A DNA stretch of 64,000 bases from Phycisphaerales bacterium (GTDB lineage Bacteria; Planctomycetota; Phycisphaerae; Phycisphaerales; UBA5793). Under the pieces are notes generated by a model that saw nothing but the letters and a program-made list of their open reading frames with translations, did no database searches and was not told the origin of the DNA. Below, piece after piece: positions 26,190 to 36,067 of the stretch; position 1 is the first letter of the stretch; every line of letters starts with the position of its first letter. Made by a program: the position numbers and the translations under genes. The DNA is taken from NCBI GenBank assembly GCA_020852515.1, contig JADZAS010000030.1:62001-126000 (forward strand), in the 5' to 3' direction.

Positions 26190-27050
26190 ATGAAGTTCGC
26201 GCTTGCCCTGATGATTGCATTGCTCACCGGCTGCCACGCCGGCGGGCCGCCGCTGCGCGTCATGTCCTTCAACATCCGCTATGACAACCCAGGTGATGGG
26301 CCCAACCGCTGGGAGGAGCGGCGCGACCTGGTCGTCGATGTCATCCGCCACGCCGATCCCGACCTGCTCGGCACGCAGGAAGTGCTCGCCCACCAGGCCG
26401 AGTTTCTGCGCGAGCAACTCCCCGGCTACGAGTACTTCGGCGCCGGGCGCGACGACGGCGAACTCAAGGGAGAAATGAGCGCCATCTTCTACCGCGCCGA
26501 CCGCTTCGAGCGCCTCGACGGCGGGCACTTCTGGCTCAGCGAAACACCCGATGTCCCCGGCAGCAAGTCGTGGGACGCGGCGCTGCCGCGCATGGTCACT
26601 TGGCTCAAACTGCGCGACTCGCGCGACGGCGCCGAGCTGTTCTTTCTCAACACCCACTTCGATCATCGGGGCGAGCAAGCCCGCGCGCTCTCGGCCATGC
26701 TGCTGCGCCGTCGCGCGCTCGAGCAGAGCGACGGCGCACCGCTCATCATCACCGGCGATTTCAACGCCTCGGGCGAGGGGCTCATCTCGGCGCTGCTCCG
26801 CGTCGGCGAAACCGGCGGCCGGCCCCTGCTCGACACCTATCGCGCGCAAGAGCCCGAGCGCGAGCCCGGCGAGGGCACGTTCAATGGCTTCACCGGCGAC
26901 ACGTCCAGCGCCCGCATCGACTGGATCGTCGTGAGTGAAGAGTTTAATGTGCGCGAAGCGTCGATCATCCGTACCAGCCGCGATGGCCGCTGGCCGTCGG
27001 ATCACTTCCCCGTTACGGCTGTCGTGCGAATGCGATCCCCGGGCGACTGA
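26190..27050 (+). CDS. endonuclease/exonuclease/phosphatase-family lipoprotein
   Basis: The 286-residue product starts with a lipoprotein signal, MKFALALMIALLTGC, so it probably acts outside the cytoplasm attached to a membrane. The EEP fold is clear: VMSFNIRYDN, LLGTQEV with the metal-binding Glu, NTHFDHRG, ITGDFNA with the catalytic Asp-Asn pair, and WPSDHFPV with the catalytic Asp-His. Such lipoproteins are often phosphodiesterases or sugar-phosphate phosphatases. A TATATT at 26113-26118 may be its -10 element. Confidence 0.82.
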   Translation: MKFALALMIALLTGCHAGGPPLRVMSFNIRYDNPGDGPNRWEERRDLVVDVIRHADPDLLGTQEVLAHQAEFLREQLPGYEYFGAGRDDGELKGEMSAIFYRADRFERLDGGHFWLSETPDVPGSKSWDAALPRMVTWLKLRDSRDGAELFFLNTHFDHRGEQARALSAMLLRRRALEQSDGAPLIITGDFNASGEGLISALLRVGETGGRPLLDTYRAQEPEREPGEGTFNGFTGDTSSARIDWIVVSEEFNVREASIIRTSRDGRWPSDHFPVTAVVRMRSPGD

Positions 27051-27051
27051 T

Positions 27052-27729
27052 TCAGCCGTGCGCGGCCAGGCGGCGCAACTGGGCCCGCTGGCACGCAACG
27101 CTGATCTGCTGGCAGCCTTTGACGAGCGTGTTGCCGCCGCCGCGATCTTCCATGCAGTGCAGGCCGTAGCGGAAGCGCTCGCCGGGCAGTTCTTTGATGC
27201 TCTGGACGACGGCGCGGCCGCGGAACTCGGTGCCCTCGTGCCGCAGCGCCGCCGCCACCACGTCGCTGATCTTGTATTTCGACTTGGCGATCATCGCAAA
27301 GCCGGTGGAACTCACATCCATGAGCGGGCAGTTCTTTTCGATGCCCAGGTCGCCGGCGATATTGGCGACCACGGTGCAGACGCGAAACGACTCGCGCCCT
27401 TCCGCCGAAACCGGCTGGCCGACGAGATTGCAGCCGAACACGACCCCGGCGTTCTTTGACGCGTCGACCGTCAGGATCTGCGTGTCGCCCTGGCCGTGGC
27501 CCGTGCGCGGATCGCTGACGGCCACGACCTCGGCGCTCTGCTTGTGGAACTTGCGATTGAGATCAAAGAACACCACCACGCGAGATCCCGCGTCGATGGC
27601 CAGTTCGCTGCCGTGCAGTTGCACGGCGTACGTTTCGCCGCTGATGGACAGAACCCGGGCCGGGTGGAGGATGCGCTTATCCGCATCGCGTCCGCAAGTG
27701 ACAAAAACTTCAGCGCCTTTCGAGAGCAT
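27052..27729 (-). CDS. PilZ-domain protein (probable cyclic-di-GMP receptor)
   Basis: The roughly 225-residue product has an N-terminal beta-rich part (a YcgR-N-like flexible domain) and a C-terminal PilZ domain. Both cyclic-di-GMP contact motifs are present: RESFR (RxxxR) and DVSSTG (DxSxxG). I chose the ATG giving MLSKGAEVF, nine bases after AGGGGG; an ATG at 27738 and a GTG at 27762 are also in frame. It is convergent with the EEP lipoprotein, their stops one base apart. No flagellar or cellulose genes are near, so the output is unknown. Confidence 0.75.
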   Translation of the reverse strand: MLSKGAEVFVTCGRDADKRILHPARVLSISGETYAVQLHGSELAIDAGSRVVVFFDLNRKFHKQSAEVVAVSDPRTGHGQGDTQILTVDASKNAGVVFGCNLVGQPVSAEGRESFRVCTVVANIAGDLGIEKNCPLMDVSSTGFAMIAKSKYKISDVVAAALRHEGTEFRGRAVVQSIKELPGERFRYGLHCMEDRGGGNTLVKGCQQISVACQRAQLRRLAAHG

Positions 27730-27868
27730 GGCCGCCATCCCCCTTGGTTCTTCTGGGAACACAATCGATTTCGGACCAAGACCCTATGTCGGCCCGATTC
27801 CGGTCGCTCTGAACCGCATTTTCGAAGAGCAGCGGGGTTTCACCCGCGACGGGGGGTGCACGCGCGCT

Positions 27869-28525
27869 TCATCGCTCGCTGCGCAGCGCCAGGATCAGTT
27901 CCACCTTGCCGACCTGCTCGTCAAGATATCGGGCGATCTCGACCGGGCTGCGACCGCGATCGGCCAGTTCGTAGACGTTGGCGAGGAGCGGATCGATCGT
28001 GCCGATCACGGCCGCCGCCACGCGCGTGTCCACTTCCACGCGCGGCTGCTCGGGCTCGTCGATTGGACCTTCACCCTCATCGCCGCGGCGCGAGCGGCCC
28101 GGCACAACGGTGCGTGTCGGGCTGATCGACGCTCCCACACGATCATCCAGCGCATCTTCGAGCTGGCGGATGCGATCATCCGCCTGCCGCAACAGCACTT
28201 CCAGCGTCTTGCAGCGGGTGTCCAGCGCGGCGATGAGTTGCCGCACCGACTCGTGCGCTTCAACCACGCGTGGATCATCGATCACCCCGCGGGTCGGCGC
28301 CCCGCTCCGCTGCGGCGCGTGCAGGTGCTCACCCGGCTCGAATCCACTGGTAGTACGTGCAGCGGGCCCGGAGGCAAACGCCGGACTCACATGGCGAGAG
28401 GCGGCGCGGCGCTGAAGTTTGAATCGCAGGTTCATGATCAGCAGAAACGACAGCAGCGAAACCCCGGCGGCCAGCAGCAGCCCGGGAAGGTGTTCAGTGA
28501 GCCCGAAGGTCGTTGAGGATGGCAT
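27869..28525 (-). CDS. single-pass membrane protein with coiled coil (DUF6115-like)
   Basis: The 218-residue product has one N-terminal membrane segment (about 14-31), a basic and flexible stretch, a coiled coil (about 85-130), an acidic linker, and a short C-terminal helical motif ANVYELADRGRSPVEIARYLDEQVGKVELILAL. That motif resembles the end of the DUF6115/DUF2802 group, which often lies near motility genes and may bind DNA or protein. A GGGAGG lies five bases before the ATG. Function is unknown. Confidence 0.55.
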   Translation of the reverse strand: MPSSTTFGLTEHLPGLLLAAGVSLLSFLLIMNLRFKLQRRAASRHVSPAFASGPAARTTSGFEPGEHLHAPQRSGAPTRGVIDDPRVVEAHESVRQLIAALDTRCKTLEVLLRQADDRIRQLEDALDDRVGASISPTRTVVPGRSRRGDEGEGPIDEPEQPRVEVDTRVAAAVIGTIDPLLANVYELADRGRSPVEIARYLDEQVGKVELILALRSER

Positions 28526-28619
28526 GGCAACCTCCCTCGATCAGTGTCGCTCGCCGAAGCGTCGCGGCCCCGGCCCATCCGCCTCCGCCCTCTTCATCCG
28601 TTATCGGTACTATTAAGGC

Positions 28620-29684
28620 GTGAACATCACTGAACCTGATCCAGCCCGCGCCGGCCGGCGCCGCTCGCACGCCCCGCCGGGCCTGCCCTCCACGCGCCTG
28701 CGCTTTGTCGCGGCGGTCGCCACCGCACTCGATCGGCGCTGCGGCGTGCGGGCGCGCGACCGGCTCGTGCTGGCGGTGAGCGGCGGCGCCGACTCTATGG
28801 CGCTGCTGCTGGCGATGGCGGCGCTGGCGGGTCGATCGCATCGCCGCTACAACCTCGCCGTCGCCCACGTGAACCACCACCTCCGCCCGGAAGCGGACGT
28901 CGAAGCGCAAAATGTGCGCGAAGCGTCCGCGCGGCTCGGCCTCGATTGCAATCTGCTCGACATTCACCCGCGGGCAGCAGCGGGCAACCTCGCAGAGGTC
29001 TGCCGCCGCCTGCGCTACGAGGCGCTGGCCGAGGTCGTGCGGGGGAGCCGCGCCGCCGGGCTGATCACCGCCCACCACGGCACGGACCAGTTGGAAACCC
29101 TACTGATGGCCCTGATGCGCGGCTCGGGGCTCGATGGCCTTTCCGCCCTCGCCTGGCGGGCCCCGCGCTGGGGCGTGGACATCATCCGCCCCCTTCTCGA
29201 CCAGAGCCATCAGGACTGCATCGACCTCTGCCGCCACTGCGGCTGGACTTGGGCCGAAGACCTCTCCAACCTCGACGAGAGCAAGCGGCGCAATGCCGTC
29301 CGCGCCCGCCTGCTGCCGACCGTGCTTGAACTGGCCCCGGACCTTGATCGCCGCATCCACCGCACGGCCGACCTCATGCGCCAGGCGGCCGCGCTCGTGC
29401 AGCGCGAGGCCGTGTCAGCCTTCACCGCTGACGAGGCCGGCGCCTTTGATCGAGCGAGACTGGCCACCTCCGGTGAACTTATCATCGGCGCCGGCTTGCG
29501 CGACGCCGCCGCGGCACTCGGCGCCCGACGCGATGATCTCACCCTTGAGGTGGTCCGGCCCGCAGTCGATGCGATCATGCAGACGCAGGTGCGGCGGCCG
29601 CGCCGCTTCGACTGGCCCGGCGGTGTGGTCGTCGAGGTCCGTTCCAGGAAGGTGCTCCTTCACATCGCCGCGGAGAACCGCTGA
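28620..29684 (+). CDS. tilS: tRNA(Ile)-lysidine synthase
   Basis: It modifies C34 of the AUA-reading tRNA-Ile with lysine using ATP. In the 354 residues the PP-loop is LAVSGGADSMALLL (about 51-64), followed by VAHVNHHLRPEADVE and TAHHGTDQLETLLM. The C-terminal TilS substrate domain of longer homologues is shortened. The start is a GTG with no strong ribosome binding site. A TACTAT at 28608-28613 lies just upstream, so the message may be almost leaderless. Confidence 0.88.
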   Translation: MNITEPDPARAGRRRSHAPPGLPSTRLRFVAAVATALDRRCGVRARDRLVLAVSGGADSMALLLAMAALAGRSHRRYNLAVAHVNHHLRPEADVEAQNVREASARLGLDCNLLDIHPRAAAGNLAEVCRRLRYEALAEVVRGSRAAGLITAHHGTDQLETLLMALMRGSGLDGLSALAWRAPRWGVDIIRPLLDQSHQDCIDLCRHCGWTWAEDLSNLDESKRRNAVRARLLPTVLELAPDLDRRIHRTADLMRQAAALVQREAVSAFTADEAGAFDRARLATSGELIIGAGLRDAAAALGARRDDLTLEVVRPAVDAIMQTQVRRPRRFDWPGGVVVEVRSRKVLLHIAAENR

Positions 29685-29739
29685 GCATCTCGCAGGTACC
29701 ACTCCGCACCCACGCACGCCGCACACACGGGGGATTCAA

Positions 29740-30435
29740 GTGGACGGCCACGTTCTCGCACTGGGCATTCGCGATCTCAAGTTCCGCTACGCCGCCTCCG
29801 GCCCGTGGATTATCGATGTCCCCGCTCTCGATCTCGAGCGCGGCGAACAGATGCTCCTCACCGGCGGATCGGGGCGCGGCAAGAGTACGCTGCTCAATCT
29901 CATCGCCGGCCTCATGGACCCTCTCGAAGGCCGCATCTTCGTCGGCGGCGCCGACGTGCACTCGATACATGGCGCCGCCCGCGACCTGCATCGCGGCCGC
30001 CACATCGGCGTGATCTTCCAGACCTTCAATCTCCTGCACGGGTTCAGCGCCGTCGAAAACGTCATGACCGCCATGATGTTCTCCACCATTCCCCCGCGCG
30101 AGCATCGACCCCGCGCCGAGCAACTGCTCGAACACCTCGGCATCGACCGGCCCAGCGCCGACCCCGACCGCATGAGCCTGGGCCAGCAGCAGCGCGTCGC
30201 CGTCGCCCGGGCCGTGGCGTGCGATCCCGTGCTGGTCCTGGCCGATGAACCGACCGCCAGCCTCGATCCGGAAAACGCCGTGGTGGCGATGGACCTCATC
30301 CAGGCCATCTGCGCCGAGAAGAACGCCGCGCTGCTGTGCGTCAGTCACGACCCCACGATGAAAGATCGCTTCGAGCGCCAGGCGTCGCTGGGCGAACTGG
30401 CCGCAGAGCCCGCCGCGGCGGAAGGCGGGTGCTGA
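29740..30435 (+). CDS. ABC transporter ATP-binding protein
   Basis: The 231-residue nucleotide-binding subunit pairs with the permease that starts two bases after its stop. Walker A is GGSGRGKST, Walker B VLVLADEPT, the switch is CVSHDP, and the Q-loop is IFQTFNLL. The signature reads MSLGQQQR, not LSGGQQR, a deviation found in some MacB/LolD relatives. Translation starts at GTG after GGGGGA. With the permease and DUF3299 protein it forms a three-gene export cassette. Confidence 0.87.
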   Translation: MDGHVLALGIRDLKFRYAASGPWIIDVPALDLERGEQMLLTGGSGRGKSTLLNLIAGLMDPLEGRIFVGGADVHSIHGAARDLHRGRHIGVIFQTFNLLHGFSAVENVMTAMMFSTIPPREHRPRAEQLLEHLGIDRPSADPDRMSLGQQQRVAVARAVACDPVLVLADEPTASLDPENAVVAMDLIQAICAEKNAALLCVSHDPTMKDRFERQASLGELAAEPAAAEGGC

Positions 30436-30436
30436 C

Positions 30437-31699
30437 GTGGCTATGACTGACTTCACCATCATCACGCGGAGCATGACGGCCCGGCTGTTTTCCACCATTA
30501 CGACGATCATCACCGTCTCCGTCGCGGTCGGGCTGATGCTCCTGCTGCTGAGCCTGCGCAGCGCGGGAGAAGAGGCGTTCAGCCGCGGCGCGGGCAACAT
30601 GCACCTGCTCATCAGCCGCGACAGCAGTCCGCTGGTCTCGGTGCTCAACGGCATCTTCTACGCCAAAGCCCCTCCGCGCTGGATTGAGTGGAGCAAGTAC
30701 GAGCAGATCGTCCAGACCTACCCCTTCGACTGGGCGGTGCCCACGCAGATGGGCGACAGTTACCGCGGCCACCCGGTGCTGGCCACAACGCCGGAGTTCT
30801 TCACGAAGTTCCAGCCCGACCCGGATGCGCCGTGGGAACTGCGGGAAGGGCGCTACTTCGCCGAGCCTCTCGAGGTCGTCGCCGGCGCCGCCGCGGCCAG
30901 GGCGACCGGCCTGCGCCTGGGCGATCACGTCGAACTCAAGCACGATGCGACAAACGAAGAGCATGCTCACTTCGAATACGTCGTGGTCGGCATCCTCGAA
31001 CCGACCGGCACGAGCCACGACCGAGCCCTCTTCACCAGCCTGGATGGCGCCTGGATCATCCACGCGCACGAGCGCCGCGAGAATGAGGATCACGAGGTGG
31101 AGCACACCGGCGGCGACGACCTGCTGCCTGCGGATCGGAAGATCACGGGCATCTACGTCGGCCTGCCCACGCGCGAAGGCTCCAAGGTATCTGCCGCACT
31201 GCAACAGGTCTTCAGCATGCTTCGCGCCGATCCGTCCATCACCGTGGCCCAGCCGGGTGACGAGACAAAAAAACTCTTCGAGATCATCGGCAACATGAAT
31301 CTCCTGTTCGTCGGCATGGCCGGCGTGGTCATGGTCTCCAGCGGCATCTCCATCATGCTCGCGCTCTACAACTCGATGGAGCAGCGCCGCCGCCAGATCG
31401 CCGTCCTCCGCGTGCTCGGCTGCAGCCGCGGCCGCATCTGCTCTCTTGTGCTCACCGAGTCGGCGATGATCGGCCTGCTCGGCGCCGCGGCAGGGATCGC
31501 CGTCTGGCTCATCGGTTCGCAGGTCGCCGCGAGCATCCTCAAGGACGTGCTGGGGCTGGTCGTGCATCCCCGGCTCGACGCCGCGACCACGCTGATCATC
31601 GTCATGGCCACCGTTGCCCTGGCCGCTCTTGCCGGCGTCGTGCCCTCGATCATGGCCTACCGCACCCCCGTGGCCCGCCACCTCAAACCCTTGGGGTAG
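30437..31699 (+). CDS. ABC transporter permease (MacB/FtsX type)
   Basis: The 420-residue protein has the four-segment MacB layout: one N-terminal segment (about 20-40), a periplasmic MacB_PCD domain of about 240 residues, and three C-terminal segments (about 290-315, 335-365, 375-400) forming the FtsX domain. The periplasmic part contains an Asp/Glu/His-rich patch (HERRENEDHEVEHTGGDD) that could bind metal. Start is GTG 30437, or ATG 30443. It works with the preceding ATPase. Confidence 0.85.
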   Translation: MAMTDFTIITRSMTARLFSTITTIITVSVAVGLMLLLLSLRSAGEEAFSRGAGNMHLLISRDSSPLVSVLNGIFYAKAPPRWIEWSKYEQIVQTYPFDWAVPTQMGDSYRGHPVLATTPEFFTKFQPDPDAPWELREGRYFAEPLEVVAGAAAARATGLRLGDHVELKHDATNEEHAHFEYVVVGILEPTGTSHDRALFTSLDGAWIIHAHERRENEDHEVEHTGGDDLLPADRKITGIYVGLPTREGSKVSAALQQVFSMLRADPSITVAQPGDETKKLFEIIGNMNLLFVGMAGVVMVSSGISIMLALYNSMEQRRRQIAVLRVLGCSRGRICSLVLTESAMIGLLGAAAGIAVWLIGSQVAASILKDVLGLVVHPRLDAATTLIIVMATVALAALAGVVPSIMAYRTPVARHLKPLG

Positions 31700-31813
31700 A
31701 CGAGCCCCCATGGAGCCGACCCCGGGGGCCAGTTCGTCTACCATTCGATCGGTTCCCGGTGGGGAACCGCTGTGATCGCCAGGGATGCGATCAAGCGGCA
31801 GGAAGGTTGAGTC

Positions 31814-33010
31814 ATGAAGATTTTCTGGGGCTTCATCGGGCTGCTGGCTGTGCTCACAGCGGGGTTGCTGATCAGCGGCCGCTCCGACCGCGAGCCATCG
31901 ACTGAGACACATGAGCCGGCCGCGTTGACCGAGGCGGCGGCGGACGAGCCGTCCTCCGCCCGGGAAGCGGCCCCCGGCGCATCGCGACCGCCGGCCATCA
32001 AGCCGGAATCGGCTGCGCCGCACCCAGAACTTGAGCCAACGAACGCCAACGCCGAACCGCAGATCGACCCGCACAAGATCGAACCGCCGCCTGGCGATTC
32101 TTCGAGCCCGGACGAAGCGATCGTGGGCGCGGGTCAAGATGCGCCCGGCGCCCGCGAGGCCGAAGACGGCGTCCTCACGCCCAACGCACCGGCGGAGATT
32201 GGCAAACTCGAACCACGAGTCGACAAACAGGACGAAGCCGAACTCGATGCGCTCGTCAACGAGTTGCTGCGGGCCGCGAATGAAGAGGATCAGCCGACGG
32301 AAACCCAGAGCGCCGCCGAGCCCGAAACGACGGGCGAATCTTCTGACGCGTCCGCCGATGCGTCTGAAGACACGACCGCTCCGGCCCCCGTCGAAGTCGA
32401 GGGTGCGACCGATTCAAGCAAGGGCGCGAGCGACTCTGCTGTCGGCGGCGGGCCTGAGGCGGCCCCCGGTAAAGGCGCGCCGATCGGCGAGCAGGTTAAA
32501 CCCGCGCCCAAAGCTGATCCGACCAAGCCCGAGATCGTGCCATCCACCTTTGAGACGCGCGAAGACGGGGCGATCCTCGCCGACAAACGGTTCGTCATCC
32601 GTGGCCAGGGCACGAAAGAGAAGCCCTACGTCGTCACGTGGGACATGCTCGTTTCGGCCAGCGAGTTGTACGACCCGCGCCGCGGCAAACTGAAGCTGCC
32701 CGAGCGCATCAAGATGCTCGACGGCAAGTACGTCAAGGTTGTCGGCTACGTGACGTTCCCGATTGTCGCTGAGGGGCCCAACGAGATGCTGGCGATGCTC
32801 AACGCGTGGGACGGCTGCTGCATCGGCGTGCCGCCGACGCCGTATGACGCCGTGGAAGTGCGGCTGGCGCAGCCGGCCAGCGCCGAGCAGATGCTCATGA
32901 GCTGGGGCAGCGTCACCGGGAAGTTCAAAGTCGAGCCGTACCTCGCCGCCGACTGGCTGCTGGGCCTGTACCTGATGCAAGACGCCGTCCTCGAGGCCGA
33001 GAGCATGTGA
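31814..33010 (+). CDS. membrane-anchored DUF3299 protein with long acidic linker
   Basis: The 398-residue product has an N-terminal membrane segment (about 4-20), then about 230 residues of Ala, Pro, Glu and Asp-rich low-complexity linker, and a folded C-terminal domain from about residue 250. That domain holds the DUF3299 pattern KYVKVVGYVTFP, then WDGCCIGVPPTPYDAV with a Cys-Cys pair. DUF3299 proteins are often next to MacB-like transporters, as here. The linker could span the periplasm. An AGGAAGG lies just before the ATG. Confidence 0.7.
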   Translation: MKIFWGFIGLLAVLTAGLLISGRSDREPSTETHEPAALTEAAADEPSSAREAAPGASRPPAIKPESAAPHPELEPTNANAEPQIDPHKIEPPPGDSSSPDEAIVGAGQDAPGAREAEDGVLTPNAPAEIGKLEPRVDKQDEAELDALVNELLRAANEEDQPTETQSAAEPETTGESSDASADASEDTTAPAPVEVEGATDSSKGASDSAVGGGPEAAPGKGAPIGEQVKPAPKADPTKPEIVPSTFETREDGAILADKRFVIRGQGTKEKPYVVTWDMLVSASELYDPRRGKLKLPERIKMLDGKYVKVVGYVTFPIVAEGPNEMLAMLNAWDGCCIGVPPTPYDAVEVRLAQPASAEQMLMSWGSVTGKFKVEPYLAADWLLGLYLMQDAVLEAESM

Positions 33011-33169
33011 ACGATTCGCGAGGAGGCTGAATCGCGCGATGAAACTCCAGAGCACTCCGCGGCGCAGAGCGTTCGCGTCGTCATTACTGCGTACCCTTGT
33101 TGCCTTGTTGCGTTGATCCCTTGATCCCTTGATCCCCGATGCCTTCCTCTTACGAAAGAACCCGCTCCC

Positions 33170-34381
33170 ATGGCTGAACGTCCATCGAACATGGACCGCG
33201 AACTGCAGGCCGAAATCGAAGCAGCGCTGGGCGACATGAGTCTCGAAGACCTCGTGAACGCCGGCGCCCCGGGCGCGGCGCCCCGAGCCACGCAGACCGG
33301 GCCGCGCCCGCGCCTTGAGCCGGGCGCCCGCATCACGGGCGTGGTCGCGCGCGTCGGCCGCGATGATGTCTTTGTCGAACTCGGCCCCAAGATGCAGGGC
33401 GTGTGCCCGTTGCAGCAGTTCGAAGAGAATCCGCAGGCCGGCGCCTCGATCGAGTTCATCGTCAACCGCGTCGATCGGCGCGAGGGGCTCGTGCACCTCG
33501 GCCGGGCCGGCGCGGTGCAGAAGGGCGAATGGGACACGCTGCAGAAGGGCCAGACCATCGAAGCCCAGTGCACGGGCGTGAACAAGGGCGGCCTCGAACT
33601 TCAGGTCGGGTCGATGCGAGCGTTCATGCCCGCGGGCCAGGTCGATCGCCAGCACATCGACGACCTCTCGACGATGGTCGGCCAGTCGCTGGTGTGTGAA
33701 GTCATGGACATCAACCGCGAGAAGCGCAACCTCGTCCTCTCACGCAAGGCCGTGCAGGAGCGCGAGGCGGCGGCGCTGCGCGAAAAGACGCTTGAGACTC
33801 TCGGGTTGGGTCAGGAGATCGAAGGCATCGTCCGCCGCATCATGCCCTTTGGCGCCTTCGTGGACTTCGGCGGCGTGGACGGCCTCGTGCACGTCAGCGA
33901 CCTCTCCTACGAACGCGTGCACAAGCCTGAAGACGTGGTCCACGAGGGCCAGACGGTGCGCGTCAAGGTGCTCCGGATCGAAGACGGCGGCAACAAGATC
34001 TCGCTGGGCATGAAGCAGTGCCAGGCCGACCCCTTCACCGCCACCGGCGCCACGCTCGCGCCCGGTTCCGAGGTCGTCGGCAAGGTCGTGCGCATCGCCG
34101 ACTTCGGCGCGTTCGTGCAGATCGCGCCCGGCGTCGATGGGCTCATTCACATCTCCGAGCTTTCGCACGATCGAGTCAACCGAGTGCAGCAGGTCGTGAA
34201 GATGGATGAGATCGTGCGCGTGAAGGTGCTCGACGTCGATCCGGCGAGCCGGCGCATCAGCCTCTCGCTCAAGGCGATGCGGGCGAAGGAAGAAGAGGAC
34301 GCGGGCCGCTCCGACGACAACGCCATGGCGAAACTGCGTGCCAAGTGGGGCAGCGACAAGTCCCTCAAGGGCGGCCTCTGA
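33170..34381 (+). CDS. four-S1-domain RNA-binding protein (ribosomal protein S1-like)
   Basis: The 403-residue product has an acidic N-terminus and four S1 OB-fold domains at about 48-115, 120-195, 210-285 and 297-375. The last two are the best conserved (GAFVDFGGVDGLVHVSDLS and GAFVQIAPGVDGLIHISELS). E. coli S1 has six such domains; four is usual for Gram-positive-type S1 and for planctomycete homologues. It probably binds mRNA on the ribosome, but a separate regulatory S1 protein cannot be excluded. The 158-base gap before it has a short TTGATCCC triple repeat. Confidence 0.78.
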   Translation: MAERPSNMDRELQAEIEAALGDMSLEDLVNAGAPGAAPRATQTGPRPRLEPGARITGVVARVGRDDVFVELGPKMQGVCPLQQFEENPQAGASIEFIVNRVDRREGLVHLGRAGAVQKGEWDTLQKGQTIEAQCTGVNKGGLELQVGSMRAFMPAGQVDRQHIDDLSTMVGQSLVCEVMDINREKRNLVLSRKAVQEREAAALREKTLETLGLGQEIEGIVRRIMPFGAFVDFGGVDGLVHVSDLSYERVHKPEDVVHEGQTVRVKVLRIEDGGNKISLGMKQCQADPFTATGATLAPGSEVVGKVVRIADFGAFVQIAPGVDGLIHISELSHDRVNRVQQVVKMDEIVRVKVLDVDPASRRISLSLKAMRAKEEEDAGRSDDNAMAKLRAKWGSDKSLKGGL

Positions 34382-34436
34382 GCCGCCTGCGTCTTCGCCA
34401 CGCTTCCTTTTCCTCCCGCCTCCGAGAACTCCGACC

Positions 34437-34964
34437 GTGAAACTCGCCGTCGTCAGTTGCAGTCTCGATCCCGACAGCCGCAGCCGCATCCTCGCGAGCC
34501 GCGCCCACGAACTGCTCAAGGCGAGTGGCGCCGACGTGGACTGGATCGACCTCGCCGACATCCCCCTGCCGCTGTGCGACGGCGGCGCGTGCTATGGCAA
34601 CCAGAATGCGCGGGCCGTCAAGGAGCGCCTCCGCGAAGCGCGGGGCATTCTCATGGGCGTGCCCATCTACAACTTTGACGTCAGCAGCGCGGCCAAGAAC
34701 CTCATCGAGCTAACGGGCCGCGACGTGTGGACGGGCAAGGTCGCCGGGTTCCTCTGCGCCGCCGGCGGGCGCGGCAGTTACATGTCGATCATGCAGATCG
34801 CCGGCAGCCTGATGCTCGACTTCCGCACCGTCATCATCCCGCGCTTCGTCTACGCCACGGGCAGCGATTTCGCCGGCGATCAGATCATCGGCGAAGACGT
34901 GCTCAAGCGCATCGACAGTTTGACCGCCGATCTCGTCCGGTTTACCGATGCGTTGTGCACGTAG
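34437..34964 (+). CDS. NADPH-dependent FMN reductase-like flavoprotein
   Basis: The 175-residue product has the flavodoxin-like fold of the FMN_red family: [16 protein letters not shown] at the FMN phosphate loop, [21 protein letters not shown] (the family's P-x-Y-N segment), and [16 protein letters not shown]. It starts at a GTG 55 bases after the S1-domain gene. It probably reduces FMN, quinones or an iron chelate with NAD(P)H; the substrate is unknown. Confidence 0.75.
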   Translation: MKLAVVSCSLDPDSRSRILASRAHELLKASGADVDWIDLADIPLPLCDGGACYGNQNARAVKERLREARGILMGVPIYNFDVSSAAKNLIELTGRDVWTGKVAGFLCAAGGRGSYMSIMQIAGSLMLDFRTVIIPRFVYATGSDFAGDQIIGEDVLKRIDSLTADLVRFTDALCT

Positions 34965-35104
34965 GTCGGGACAAGGCTCGGCGCAGGCCCGGCAGTTCAC
35001 CGCATCAACTCGGCACACTCTCAACTGCATCGCATCCGCAACTGCCGGGCAGCGCTCAGAGCAGCGCTCCAGACCTACGAAGACGTCATCGGATATCATG
35101 CCGC

Positions 35105-36034
35105 ATGAACTGGCCGACTCCTTCGGGGCGGATCGTCATTGCCGGCGGCAGCGGATTTCTCGGCACCCACCTGGCCAGCCATCTCGCCGGACTGGGCTGC
35201 GAAGTCATCATCCTCGCTCGCAGCGCCCGGCCGACCTCGGGCAACTGGCGCACGGTCAACTGGGATGCGCGCCGCATGGGCGAGTGGACCTCGCAACTCG
35301 ACGGCGCCGCGGCACTGGTCAACCTCGTCGGCCGCAGCGTGGACTGCATCAAGACGCCCGATCATTACGATGAGATCCTCCGCAGCCGCGTCGAGGCGAC
35401 GCGCGTGCTCGGCCAAGCCTGCCGCGCGGTCGATCGGCCGCCGCCGGTGTGGGTGCAGATGAGCACAGCGCACATCTACGGCGATCCGCCCGAAGTCATC
35501 TGCGATGAGTCGGCGGCTTTCGGCTATGGCATGGCGCCAATCGTCGGCCAGGCGTGGGAGGCCGAGTATGAGAAGGGCAAACTCGAATCGCAGCGCGGCG
35601 TCGTGCTGCGCACCAGCTTTGTCATCGGGCGCGGCGGCGGGGCGATGGCCCGCCTCGCGATGCTGACCCGCCTGGGCCTGGGCGGCACGGTGGCTTCGGG
35701 CACGCAGGGCATGAGTTGGCTGCACATCGAAGACATGTCGCGCCTGTTCGAACGCGCCATCGCCGACGAAAGCATGAGCGGCGTCTACATTGCCAGCGCG
35801 CCCAATCCCGTTTCCAATCGGGAGTTTATGAAGGCGCTCCGCCGCGCCATGCGCGTGCCCATCGGCCTGCCGGCGTTTGAGTGGATGGTGCGGCTCGGGG
35901 CGCCGCTGCTGCTGCGGACGGATCCCGAACTGGCGATCTACGGCCGCTACGTCGTGCCGCGCCGGCTGCTTGATGAAGGGTTCGAGTTCAGGTTTGCCGA
36001 TCTCGACGCCGCGCTGGCGGATCTGTCCACATAG
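35105..36034 (+). CDS. TIGR01777-family NAD-dependent epimerase-like protein (SDR39U1)
   Basis: The 309-residue product has an extended SDR Rossmann motif [18 protein letters not shown], then [20 protein letters not shown], a C-terminal DUF1731-like end and a [15 protein letters not shown] segment. Typical members have the YxxxK-less active site seen here. Some members are linked to cell-division or septum defects. The ATG is in the frame that fits the motif; there is no clear ribosome binding site. Confidence 0.8.
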   Translation: MNWPTPSGRIVIAGGSGFLGTHLASHLAGLGCEVIILARSARPTSGNWRTVNWDARRMGEWTSQLDGAAALVNLVGRSVDCIKTPDHYDEILRSRVEATRVLGQACRAVDRPPPVWVQMSTAHIYGDPPEVICDESAAFGYGMAPIVGQAWEAEYEKGKLESQRGVVLRTSFVIGRGGGAMARLAMLTRLGLGGTVASGTQGMSWLHIEDMSRLFERAIADESMSGVYIASAPNPVSNREFMKALRRAMRVPIGLPAFEWMVRLGAPLLLRTDPELAIYGRYVVPRRLLDEGFEFRFADLDAALADLST

Positions 36035-36067
36035 ATCGGAGCCGGGAGCTGCCCTTCAGTTGCCGCC

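Noticed and set aside
30341-32137. Minus-strand frame of 598 codons
   Set aside because: Opposite to the MacB-type permease and the DUF3299 protein, both with recognisable domains.
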